NCBI GenBank assembly: GCA_013298125.1
Contig: JAAFJP010000028.1
Location: 22,475-86,474 of the forward strand
Source: Cytophagales bacterium
GTDB taxonomy: Bacteria; Bacteroidota; Bacteroidia; Cytophagales; Spirosomataceae
Reading direction: 5' to 3'
DNA: 64,000 nucleotides
Shown here: positions 26,574 to 33,787 of the stretch, piece by piece
How positions within the stretch are numbered: position 1 is the first letter of the stretch
Layout: each line of letters opens with the position of its first letter
Program-made: the position numbers and the translations under genes
The notes under the pieces: generated by a model
The model's input: only the letters and a program-made list of their open reading frames with translations
Told to the model about the DNA's origin: nothing
Database searches by the model: none

Positions 26574-27910
26574 TCTGATAATTGGAAATTAATTGGAACA
26601 ATAAATGTACTTCTTACGACTTCGCCTTTATGAATTCCAGGGTTCCATTTTGGAATAGATTTTAAAACTCTCATAGCCTCTTCATCACAACCGTAACCAA
26701 TACCTTTAAGCGTTTTGAAATCACTTGTAGTGCCATCTTTATTTACAACAAATTGGGTATAAACTTTTCCTTTAATATTTGCTTTCTGAGCTTCGACGGG
26801 ATATTTTAAATTTTCTTGTAAATATTTTCCAAATGCTTCCATTCCACCAGGAAACTCAGCTTGTTGGTCTATACTATCATAAGTTGAATCAGGCATACTA
26901 TTTCCTCTCGTCACCTCATCTGCCAAATCAGGGCTAACTATCAAGGCATCAGATAAATCTAAATCCTCATCAGCCAATACCTCAGTGGCTGTTTTCGAAG
27001 GTTTTACGACGACTTCTCCCAGATTTCCTTCCGCAAATTCTTCTACTTTTTCTTCAATTTTCGCTAATTGTTTGCTCGCTAATGTTGCCGATGATACCAC
27101 AATCATCAACATAAAAAGGGGAGCAATTAAACCATATTTCAACATGGCGGTTTGGGTTGAACGTTCTTTTTGTAACATTTTGATACGTAGTTTTAGTAAT
27201 GATTGATTGAAAAAATTATTCGTCAGCGGAATTGCCTGTACCCCAAATTGTTCTTGAAAAAGCAAGAGGGCGTAGTCGGCTTTTGAGGCTTCGTTTCGAC
27301 TCGCTACTTCGTCGGCAATAAACTCGTGAATGTGCTTGATGGAACTTTTATAGAGATACACCACAGGATTAAACCAGTTGAAAATCGCAATTAATTCAAA
27401 CAGCATCACATCGGCGGAATGTAACTGACGAATATGCACAAATTCGTGCTTCATAATGGTAGAACGGTTTTTTAATTCCTTACTTACAAACAACACATTA
27501 AAGAATGAAAAAGCCTGTTTTGAGTCTTTCTGAACGATTTTACGCTTCATCATCTTACCCAAGAAAACTAAATTTCCTCCAAAACGAGCAATCCCAATCA
27601 GGATTCCCACGATGTAAAAAACTGCCATAAAATCCCCCAACGTAAGCGTATGAGCCTGTTCGCTTGCCTGTACGTAAAATACCTGCGGGTCATAAAACGT
27701 GGTGATAGTCTGAGAAATTTGTTCTGTAACGAACCAACCCCGCACCCATTCCGATTGCATCAAGGGAATAAAAAATGCCAACGCCGCCGATGCCACCAAG
27801 TAGCCCCGATTGAGGTTAAAGAAGGTTTCTGTACGCAAAAGCATACGATAAAAACCATAAAACAGAATCAAATAAAGATTCACTTGGAGGAGGTAGTTGA
27901 GCCAGTTCAT
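26570..27910 (-). CDS. M56 (BlaR1-like) membrane peptidase fused to a TonB C-terminal domain
   Basis: 446 residues from the ATG at 27910 (MNWLNYLLQ); an ATG 19 codons upstream would put a polar tail before the first helix. Membrane helices lie at about 6-24, 36-52, 90-108 and 270-290. The zinc site HEFVH is at 155-159, with HEFIADE at 195-201. After a linker, residues about 350-446 are a TonB_C domain (PDSTYDSIDQQAEFPGGMEA, KVYTQFVVNKDG). In BlaR1/MecR1 the peptidase answers an external signal and leads to BlaI cleavage; here the sensor is a TonB_C domain and not a penicillin-binding domain. blaI lies about 1.6 kb upstream on the same strand. Confidence 0.88.
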   Translation of the reverse strand: MNWLNYLLQVNLYLILFYGFYRMLLRTETFFNLNRGYLVASAALAFFIPLMQSEWVRGWFVTEQISQTITTFYDPQVFYVQASEQAHTLTLGDFMAVFYIVGILIGIARFGGNLVFLGKMMKRKIVQKDSKQAFSFFNVLFVSKELKNRSTIMKHEFVHIRQLHSADVMLFELIAIFNWFNPVVYLYKSSIKHIHEFIADEVASRNEASKADYALLLFQEQFGVQAIPLTNNFFNQSLLKLRIKMLQKERSTQTAMLKYGLIAPLFMLMIVVSSATLASKQLAKIEEKVEEFAEGNLGEVVVKPSKTATEVLADEDLDLSDALIVSPDLADEVTRGNSMPDSTYDSIDQQAEFPGGMEAFGKYLQENLKYPVEAQKANIKGKVYTQFVVNKDGTTSDFKTLKGIGYGCDEEAMRVLKSIPKWNPGIHKGEVVRSTFIVPINFQLSE

Positions 27911-27953
27911 TTGTTCAATGATTGAATGATAAAATGAGTGAATGTTTTTAAAA

Positions 27954-28045
27954 TTTTCAATGTGCAATGTTCAATATACAATGTTCAAGTGGGTAGGAGT
28001 TCAACTACTTGAACATTGAGCATTGATTATTGTGAATTGAAAATT
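27954..28045. repeat. Word-repeat stem-loop (CAATGTTCAA words)
   Basis: The left arm (27954-27990) repeats CAATGTTCAA-like words; the right arm (28007-28045) carries their complement. The inner stem AATGTTCAAGT / ACTTGAACATT is perfect. It lies upstream of the M56-TonB start, in the 337-bp gap (27911-28247) that also holds the 28093-28173 palindrome. Nothing else is seen in that gap. Confidence 0.65.
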
Positions 28046-28092
28046 AGATTTCTTACTTGTTGTTAATCAAGTAGTTACAGTTTGCACCACCC

Positions 28093-28173
28093 TTGAACAT
28101 CCCCCTACCCCCTTCAAAGGGGGATTTACCATTAGTGCAAGTCCCCCTTTGAAGGGGGTAGGGGGATGTTCAA
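28093..28173. repeat. Perfect 32-bp inverted repeat, GC-rich
   Basis: Arms 28093-28124 and 28142-28173 are exact complements around a 17-base AT-rich spacer. Each arm contains its own small hairpin CCCCCTT / AAGGGGG. The plan equals that of the elements at 24117 and 37268, but the spacer lacks GGACGAA. It is intergenic between exbD and the M56-TonB gene. Confidence 0.88.
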
Positions 28174-28247
28174 TGGTATTTGAAATGTCCAAAAAATGAA
28201 ATTAACGATAACTATCTGATAATCAGTACATAATAAGTCTAATATTC

Positions 28248-28748
28248 CTACTTTTTTAAACTTATTAGTTCCTTATCCTCAGAGGTTAGCGAAACAATAG
28301 CGTAATGCTTATTATTCGTAATCGTCATTTCGTCTAATAGATCAACCATATTACGATATTTTGCTTTGTCTGTCGATTTGATAATTACGGTAAAGACATC
28401 GCCAATTTTGCGTTTATAATCAAACAAAACCTGACGGATTCCATTATCCGAAAAGTCGGTTGTGTGTACTTCTGGGTTACATTCTGTGCCTTGGTAGTAA
28501 TGTACTTTGTTGTCTCCGTCAATTACTACATTTAGAGATTGAGAACATTTTACAGGTGAATGACCTTCATCCACAGGCATATTCAGTTGCATGGTCACGG
28601 GTTTCATCAGCGAAGTCGTGAGCATAAAAAAGGTAATTAACAGAAAGCCCAAATCTACCATCGGAGTCATGTCGATTTTGGTTGATAGCTTGTGGCTACG
28701 GGCTTTTTTGCCTTTTGCGGCTTGGTCGGATGCAGATATTTCAGCCAT
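28248..28748 (-). CDS. exbD: ExbD/TolR-type biopolymer transport protein
   Basis: 166 residues from the ATG at 28748 (MAEISA). The basic N-terminus is followed by KIDMTPMVDLGFLLITFFML, the single membrane helix with the conserved Asp that carries protons in ExbD/TolR, and a periplasmic domain. No exbB or second exbD is adjacent, so ExbB must be encoded elsewhere. It lies between the broken DUF6438-like gene and the M56-TonB gene on the same strand, consistent with a TonB-energised job for the cluster. Confidence 0.9.
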   Translation of the reverse strand: MAEISASDQAAKGKKARSHKLSTKIDMTPMVDLGFLLITFFMLTTSLMKPVTMQLNMPVDEGHSPVKCSQSLNVVIDGDNKVHYYQGTECNPEVHTTDFSDNGIRQVLFDYKRKIGDVFTVIIKSTDKAKYRNMVDLLDEMTITNNKHYAIVSLTSEDKELISLKK

Positions 28749-28758
28749 AAAGTGTATC

Positions 28759-28776
28759 ACGGATTTCCAAATCCGT
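28759..28776. repeat. 18-bp palindrome upstream of exbD
   Basis: ACGGATTT, centre CC, exact complement AAATCCGT, 10 bases before the exbD start. It could be an operator, an mRNA hairpin over the start, or a copy of a dispersed short palindrome. Confidence 0.5.
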
Positions 28777-28920
28777 ATGGGAAAATTGTTAGTTCTCAAT
28801 TAGATTTTTAAGGGTGTAGAACCATTTTAATTTCTATTTTATGTACTCAGTAATGTTATTAATTTTCGTAGAATAATTTTATTTTTTCTAAAATAAAGAC
28901 AATTTTAAATATAAATACCC

Positions 28921-29408
28921 CTATTGTTCAATGATGAGAATCTTATCCGTTTTCTTAAAATTATTATTTTGACAAGTTTTATAGAGTTCATTAATTATCC
29001 CATCCATTTTTTTAGGAGGATACATTGACTTTAAATACTTGCGTTTACCATTGTGATAAACTATAATTGTATAAACGGGACTATCGCAGCAAGTTGCTTG
29101 TTTGTAGTTTACCGTATCAATGCCAATTTCTTTAATTAGACTGTCAATTTTATGGAAATTTACATCACTAATTTTTCCAGTAAAATATCCCATTTTTTGC
29201 TTATCTAATCCATAATCGCCTGTCTTGTTATAAACTGTTTCTGCAAAAAGGTATGCAAATTGGTCTCTGTTAATCTCTAAATGATATACAAGACAACTTC
29301 CAAAACAATGTGAACTGTGAAAAATTATTTTATCAAGTTTAAATTTTTCATCTTTCTTTTTACAAGAAAAAAAGCAAATACGGTTAGTACAATGATGATA
29401 TACTTCAT
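28921..29408 (-). pseudogene. DUF6438-like lipoprotein, frameshifted in a T7 tract
   Basis: From the ATG at 29408 the frame reads MKYIIIVLTVFAFF, a lipoprotein signal, and then runs into LVKRKMK and a stop. If the run of seven T (29366-29372, seen as A on the + strand) had eight, the reading would continue SCKKKDEKFKLDK, with the lipobox cysteine, then HCFGSCLVYHLEI, a DUF6438-like motif, and join without a stop the frame that begins MGYFTGKIS (29193) and ends at 28921. The full product would be about 160 residues. The break is either a true mutation, phase variation in a homopolymer, or a sequencing error. The DUF6438 assignment is by eye. Confidence 0.75.
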
Positions 29409-29500
29409 ATTAATTCTACGTTTATAGGATGCAGAAGGTAACATAATTCCATATCAATACTCAAATTATTTTTGAGCTGATAAAACTTACGACTTCTGAC

Positions 29501-29890
29501 TTACGACTGCTTTTCTTCTTCCTCCTTCATCTTATTAATCATCGCCAAAATCTCATCGGCATCTTTTACGTCAATTTTCCCTTTTTTGGAGAAAAAAGAA
29601 AACAGACTCGAAAACGAATTTTCAAAGTAGCCTTCTACCAATTTCTCGGTGGCAAAAGAACTGTAATTCTCCTTACTCACAATCGGAAAATACTCGTGCG
29701 ACTTCCCGTAGGCATTATGACTGACGAACCCTTTTTCCTGCAAAATTCTAATAATCGTCGAAACTGTGTTATAGGCAGGTTTGGGTTCGGGCAATTCGTC
29801 CAACACATCTTTGACGAATCCTTTTTCTATTTGCCAAAGCACCTGCATAATTTGCTCTTCGGCTTTGGTTAGTTCTCTTTCTGGTTGCAT
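29501..29890 (-). CDS. blaI: BlaI/MecI-family transcriptional repressor
   Basis: 129 residues from the ATG at 29890 (MQPERELTK). The winged-helix pattern of BlaI is clear: LTKAEEQIMQVLWQIEKGFVKDVLDELP, then PAYNTVSTIIRILQEKGFVSHNAYGKSHEYFP, the recognition helix and wing. The C-terminal part holds the dimerisation helix. It probably represses its own operon until the M56 peptidase triggers its removal. The promoter and palindromic operator candidates lie directly upstream. There is no beta-lactamase gene in the window. Confidence 0.92.
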   Translation of the reverse strand: MQPERELTKAEEQIMQVLWQIEKGFVKDVLDELPEPKPAYNTVSTIIRILQEKGFVSHNAYGKSHEYFPIVSKENYSSFATEKLVEGYFENSFSSLFSFFSKKGKIDVKDADEILAMINKMKEEEEKQS

Positions 29891-29929
29891 GATTTTAATT
29901 GTATTTTGATACCTTTTAATATTGTTTAT

Positions 29930-29960
29930 CAAAGATAAAACTAATATTTTAGTTTACAAA
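29930..29960 (-). promoter_or_regulatory. blaI promoter (TTTG-N19-TATCTTTG)
   Basis: On the minus strand, TTTG (29960-29957), 19 bases, then TATCTTTG (29937-29930), a full match to the Bacteroidota consensus (TTG, 17-23 bases, TAnnTTTG). The expected start of transcription is about 33 bases before the blaI ATG. This is the best promoter in the window. Confidence 0.7.
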
Positions 29961-29963
29961 CTA
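29940..29963. promoter_or_regulatory. Candidate BlaI operators within the blaI promoter
   Basis: ACTAATATTTTAGT (29940-29953) is an ACTAA-N4-TTAGT palindrome lying between the -7 and -33 boxes. TAGTTTACAAACTA (29950-29963) is an overlapping dyad covering the -33 box. A further TTAGT half-site is at 29969-29973. The position suits repression by BlaI. Confidence 0.5.
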
Positions 29964-30001
29964 TTTTCTTAGTTTTTTGTAAAAATATTTTTTTTGGGCA
30001 T

Positions 30002-30033
30002 AAAAAAAGCTCAGCAAATTTTGCTGAGCTTTT
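30002..30033. terminator. Intrinsic terminator after the barrel protein gene
   Basis: Stem AAAAGCTCAGCAAA / TTGCTGAGCTTTT with T-runs on both ends, 22 bases past the stop of the gene at 30055-30552 (minus strand), between it and the blaI promoter. Confidence 0.85.
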
Positions 30034-30054
30034 AAAAAAATCAATTTTTCAATA

Positions 30055-30552
30055 TTATTTTCCTCCGAAGAAATATCCTAAGTTAAATCCGATTGAAGGT
30101 ATTACACCATCATAAGTAACTGTACCAGTACCTTTTGAACCAGCAATCCAATATGATGGTCCGATGCTTGCCTCAATAGTGAAACTATCACCTAATAGCC
30201 ATTGGTAACCAATTTGTCCACCAATTGAGAAAGCTGAGTAACTAAAATCTCCAAAATCTTTTTGCTTAAATGAACCATACTGAACTTCTGGGGCTACGAA
30301 AAAACCTGCTGGAAAATCTTTGCTTGAAGAAAGATACTTACGGTACTGTAAGCCTAATCCAAATCCAGATACAGAAGATCTTGAATAAAAAGAGGCACTT
30401 CCGTAAAGTGAACTTTTCTCCCCTAATTGATGCTCATAACCTGCATTGATAACACCAAATGCTAATGAGATAGGAGATACTTTAATAACTTGTGCAGAAG
30501 CTACTGCGTTAATCGCAAAAATAGTGATTAATGTTAGTACGATTTTTTTCAT
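30055..30552 (-). CDS. Small outer-membrane beta-barrel protein
   Basis: 165 residues. Signal peptide 1-20 (VASAQ). The mature protein alternates glycine and aromatic residues in strand-sized units (SLYGSASFYSRSSVSGFGLGLQYRKYL, AFSIGGQIGYQWLL) and has the short-turn pattern of an 8-stranded barrel of the OmpA/OmpW size. It ends GYFFGGK. It is monocistronic by its terminator and a weak -7 box upstream (30611-30618). The function is unknown. Confidence 0.75.
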   Translation of the reverse strand: MKKIVLTLITIFAINAVASAQVIKVSPISLAFGVINAGYEHQLGEKSSLYGSASFYSRSSVSGFGLGLQYRKYLSSSKDFPAGFFVAPEVQYGSFKQKDFGDFSYSAFSIGGQIGYQWLLGDSFTIEASIGPSYWIAGSKGTGTVTYDGVIPSIGFNLGYFFGGK

Positions 30553-30610
30553 TGTGATTTTTGTTAAAGTTTAAAATTAAGAATTGATTATCTATTGGTT
30601 TATAGACGTT

Positions 30611-30618
30611 CAAATTTA
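30611..30618 (-). promoter_or_regulatory. Candidate -7 box TAAATTTG for the barrel gene
   Basis: CAAATTTA on the + strand, about 60 bases upstream of the ATG. The nearest CAA upstream (30633-30635) gives a spacing of 14, shorter than normal, so support is limited. Confidence 0.35.
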
Positions 30619-30685
30619 ATGCCGTCATTTTCCAACTACTATTTAATTTTCATCAAATGTCAGTATGGATTTATTAAACGGTAAA

Positions 30686-31465
30686 TCACTCAAAAAACTT
30701 CTTGATGAGTATATCGAAAACTTCGATGAGGATGAGGATAATGACAATCCATTCTAAACGAGTGGATTCTCGGTTTTGGAGTAAATCTGTGAAGAGACGG
30801 AGGTTATCCTGAACGATTTTGAGTTTATAATCAATGTCCTGATACCGCATTTTGAGGTCAAAGGTTTTCTTCAAACCCTTGTCAATTCGCTCCAAATGCT
30901 CATTTTCCCAAACGATGTCGGGTGCATCGAAAATATAGAGGTTGTCGATGATACTGTTTTTGATGTTGATTGTTCTACCGATAAATTTTAATAAATCTTT
31001 CTTAGAATACTTAAATGTACCCGTTTTTTCGAGTTCGTCGGTTATCTCACGAGAGTCATTAAAAATCTCGAAAGTCAAGTCTTCGTAATGGTCTAAGGCT
31101 ACTGATTGACCAATATTTAACATCACAATTCTGATAGTATCATCCGTGATTTCGGAGACGGTGATAGAGTTATAATTCAACACCACCGATACAGAAGGGT
31201 CAGTTTGGAGGTCGAAACTTTCGTCGTATTTTGCTTCTACTTCGTCCTCAATATAGCCTTTGACAAATTTCAGAAACTCACTTTTTTCTAAATCTGGGAA
31301 ACTCGCAAAAACCACTATTCCGTAGCTCAACAGATAGCAATATTTGTTTTCGTCTTGTTTATAAAAAAGTTCAGAATTGTTGAATATCAGCGGTTGGCTG
31401 GCATATTCATTTCTGAATTTCTTTAAATTAATGACTTCCGATATTTGGTAGGCTTCTATTTTCAT
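30686..31465 (-). CDS. RMD1/YagE-like DUF155 protein
   Basis: 259 residues with the DUF155 pattern: GIVVFASFPDLEKSEFLKFV near 49-68, NIGQSVALDHYEDLTFEI (about 137-154), a long charged helical region and a C-terminal membrane helix (about 238-256, EWIVIILILIEVFDILI). Family members in yeast (RMD1/RMD8/SIF2) are membrane-associated and their bacterial role is not established. It lies downstream of proA, separated by a word-repeat stem-loop. Confidence 0.8.
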   Translation of the reverse strand: MKIEAYQISEVINLKKFRNEYASQPLIFNNSELFYKQDENKYCYLLSYGIVVFASFPDLEKSEFLKFVKGYIEDEVEAKYDESFDLQTDPSVSVVLNYNSITVSEITDDTIRIVMLNIGQSVALDHYEDLTFEIFNDSREITDELEKTGTFKYSKKDLLKFIGRTINIKNSIIDNLYIFDAPDIVWENEHLERIDKGLKKTFDLKMRYQDIDYKLKIVQDNLRLFTDLLQNRESTRLEWIVIILILIEVFDILIKKFFE

Positions 31466-31553
31466 GGATTGGTTACTGGTTATTGGTTTATTGGTTACTG
31501 GTTTATTAGTTATTGGAAACCAGTAAACCAGTAACCAATAAACCAGTAACTAA
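31466..31553. repeat. Word-repeat stem-loop (GGTTTATTGGTTACT words)
   Basis: The left half repeats TTGGTTACTGGTTTATT; the right half (from 31517) repeats AAACCAGTAAACCAGTAACC. The 15-base unit GGTTTATTGGTTACT is the same as the one repeated at 33602-33660. It fills the gap between the proA stop and the DUF155 start. Confidence 0.75.
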
Positions 31554-32828
31554 TTACCATCTCACCTGCCCATCACCCGTAACGACCCATTTTTCAGTGA
31601 CTAATTTTTCTAAGGCAAAAGGTCCTCTTGCGTGCAGTTTTTGGGTTGAAATTCCGATTTCTGCCCCAAGTCCAAACTGTCCTCCATCCGTAAATCTGGT
31701 TGAGGCATTGGTATAAACTGCCGCTGCATCAATTTCTTGGATAAATCTATCACAATATCCCTGATTTTTAGAAATAATTGCTTCTGAGTGTCTTGACGAA
31801 TATTTATTGATATGAGCAATGGCTTCTGAGAATCCAGCGACAACTTTTACTGAACATTTATAATCTAAAAACTCCCTCCCAAAATCATCCTGAGAGGCTT
31901 TTTGGAGATGTGGATAATCAATTTCTGAGAAGATTTTATGTGAAATTTCATCTGCAAAAACTTCTACATTCCATTTCAAAAAACCGTTTTGAAGCATCGG
32001 TAAAAAGGCTTCGGCGATGGCTTCGTCCACCACTACCGTATCTAAGGCATTACAAACTGATGGTCTTGAAACTTTGGCATTTACTACAATATCAGCCGCT
32101 TTTTGTAGGTCGGCGGTTGCTTCTACGTAGGTATGACACACGCCCGCACCCGTCTCAATCGTGGGAACGAGTGAGTGTTTACGCACAAACTGAATCAAGG
32201 ATTCTGAACCACGAGGAATGATTAAATCGACGTAACGAGTGGCAGTCAAAAGATCTTTGACCAACTCACGGTCGGGTGGGAGGAGGGTGATACAGTTGGT
32301 ATCAACGCCAAATTCCCGAAGCACATCGTGAATCAAATTGACTAAAAAAGAATTAGTATCAAAAGCATCTGAACCACCTCGTAAAACCACAGCATTTCCA
32401 GAACGCAAACACAAAGCGGTAACATCAACCGTAACGTTGGGGCGAGCTTCATAAATTACTCCCACAACACCCATTGGTACAGCTATCTTTTTGATTTTTA
32501 GACCATTACCCAATTCTCGTTCTAAGATAATTTGCCCAGAAGGGTCAGTTAGATTTGCCACCTCACGCATACTATCAGCTAAATCTTGGATGCGGGATTC
32601 AGTTAATTTTAAGCGGTCATATTTGGGGTCTGCCAAATCCATACGGAGTAAATCTTTCTGATTTTCAGCGATGATTTTCTTAGTATTTTCTACCAATATT
32701 TCAGCTAAACGATTGAGAATACCCTTCTTTTGGGTATCATCGAGTCGTCTGACTTCGGCAGAAGCGGCGTGTGTTTTCTCTAAAAGCGGTATGATTGTTT
32801 TAGGAAGTTCTAAGGTTTCCAATTCCAT
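31554..32828 (-). CDS. proA: Gamma-glutamyl phosphate reductase
   Basis: 424 residues, full-length ProA. It reduces gamma-glutamyl phosphate to glutamate semialdehyde with NADPH in proline synthesis. Visible motifs: PMGVVGVIYEARPNVTVD (118-135), RSGNAVVLRGGSDA, IPRGSESLI and the catalytic cysteine Cys259 in SRPSVCNALDT. It ends TDGGQFGLGAEIGISTQKLHARGPFALEKLVTEKWVV, as usual. proB and proC are not in the window. Confidence 0.96.
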   Translation of the reverse strand: MELETLELPKTIIPLLEKTHAASAEVRRLDDTQKKGILNRLAEILVENTKKIIAENQKDLLRMDLADPKYDRLKLTESRIQDLADSMREVANLTDPSGQIILERELGNGLKIKKIAVPMGVVGVIYEARPNVTVDVTALCLRSGNAVVLRGGSDAFDTNSFLVNLIHDVLREFGVDTNCITLLPPDRELVKDLLTATRYVDLIIPRGSESLIQFVRKHSLVPTIETGAGVCHTYVEATADLQKAADIVVNAKVSRPSVCNALDTVVVDEAIAEAFLPMLQNGFLKWNVEVFADEISHKIFSEIDYPHLQKASQDDFGREFLDYKCSVKVVAGFSEAIAHINKYSSRHSEAIISKNQGYCDRFIQEIDAAAVYTNASTRFTDGGQFGLGAEIGISTQKLHARGPFALEKLVTEKWVVTGDGQVRW

Positions 32829-33165
32829 TTTTCAATATTTTTATATAAATTCATGGCAAGGTAATAATTAAAAATTAAAAGTGTAAAATTAAAAATTTAA
32901 AATTCTGATAATCAGTGAGTTATAATTTTTGACATTTAATAAAAAATCATATTAATTACATTGTTTAATAAGTTTTTGGAGAGAAGTTTATTTCTCTGAA
33001 AGAACTTCTCGAAAGTAGAAATAACTTTCGAGAAGTATAAAACGACTACTTCACTTCCCGAAAGTTCTTTTTACTTTCGGGAAGTTCCACGGTCATAGAT
33101 TTTAGGATAAAAATTAATTCAGAAAAGTGTATTAATTCCGAAGTAGAAACTTTGGGTTACAGACT
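32829..33165. other. Intergenic region with three overlapping hairpins
   Basis: 337 bp between divergent genes. The part near proA is AT-rich with nothing clear. Near the CDGSH gene are: GAGAAGTT (32981-32988) able to pair with AACTTCTC (33003-33010); a perfect hairpin 33004-33036 (ACTTCTCGAAAGT, 7-base loop, complement); and a second perfect hairpin 33053-33085 (ACTTCCCGAAAGT, 7-base loop, complement). The first two cannot form at once. There is no T-run after the last stem. Confidence 0.6.
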
Positions 33166-33588
33166 ATGGAAATCAAAAAAAAATACTCAAACGAAGAAGT
33201 AACGGTTGTATGGCAACCTTCAAAATGTATTCATTCGGCGATATGTTTTCGTGGGCTACCTCACGTATTCGACCCACGTAAACGCCCTTGGATAACGATG
33301 GAAAATGGACAAACCGAAGAAATAATTAATCAGATAAAAGCCTGTCCGTCAGGGGCTTTGAGTTATTTTATGAATGACGAAGAAAACAAAGAAAGCCAAG
33401 AAACGGTAAGTACCGTAGTGGAAGTTTTAGAAAACGGTCCTTTGTTGATTTACGGAAATTTAAAGGTCAAAGACAAAGCGGGCAATGAATCCTTGAAGTC
33501 TCAAACGACGGCTTTTTGTAGATGTGGAGCTTCGCAAAATAAACCTTATTGTGATGGTTCACACGTGAGGGTGGCTTTTGAGGGATAG
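33166..33588 (+). CDS. Divergent 4Fe-4S mono-cluster plus CDGSH iron-sulfur protein
   Basis: 140 residues. The N-terminal part (about 12-65: WQPSKCIHSAICFRGLP, KACPSGALSY) is a divergent ferredoxin-type (Fer4_19) module with three Cys visible. The C-terminal part (about 85-140) is a CDGSH zinc-finger-like 2Fe-2S module: FCRCGASQNKPYCDGSH, with the C-x-C...C-D-G-S-H ligands. It is a cytosolic redox or Fe-S protein; the partner is unknown. Upstream hairpins (33004-33085) lie in its leader region. Confidence 0.9.
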   Translation: MEIKKKYSNEEVTVVWQPSKCIHSAICFRGLPHVFDPRKRPWITMENGQTEEIINQIKACPSGALSYFMNDEENKESQETVSTVVEVLENGPLLIYGNLKVKDKAGNESLKSQTTAFCRCGASQNKPYCDGSHVRVAFEG

Positions 33589-33787
33589 TTGTGGTTTGAT
33601 TGGTTTATTGGTTACTGGTTTATTGGTTACTGGTTTATTGGTTACTGGTTTATTGATTATTAGTGGAAATAAATTCTTTTTTAGGGAACTTACTTTTTTC
33701 GAATAGCCTTCCAATAAACCAATAAACCAATAAACCAATAAACCAATAAACCAATAAACCAATAAACCAATAAACCAATAAACCAAT
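33589..33787. repeat. Word-repeat stem-loop with 15-bp and 8-bp tandem repeats
   Basis: Left: about four copies of GGTTTATTGGTTACT (33602-33660). Right: nearly ten copies of CCAATAAA (33711-33787), which is complementary to the TTTATTGG word of the left arm. The right array abuts the stop codon of the DUF1501 gene (33788). Between convergent genes; no spacers of CRISPR type. Confidence 0.88.

Noticed and set aside
26570..29890. A beta-lactam resistance operon, because of blaI and the BlaR1-like M56 gene
   Set aside because: No beta-lactamase or penicillin-binding sensor domain is present; the M56 protein carries a TonB_C domain instead.
33559..33786. An apparent 75-residue ORF on the minus strand rich in YWFIGLLV repeats
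   Set aside because: It is a translation of the CCAATAAA and GGTTTATTGGTTACT tandem repeats and has no independent support as a gene.
33589..33787. Possible CRISPR array
   Set aside because: The repeats are 8 and 15 bp and directly adjoining, there are no unique spacers of 25-40 bp, and no cas gene lies near.
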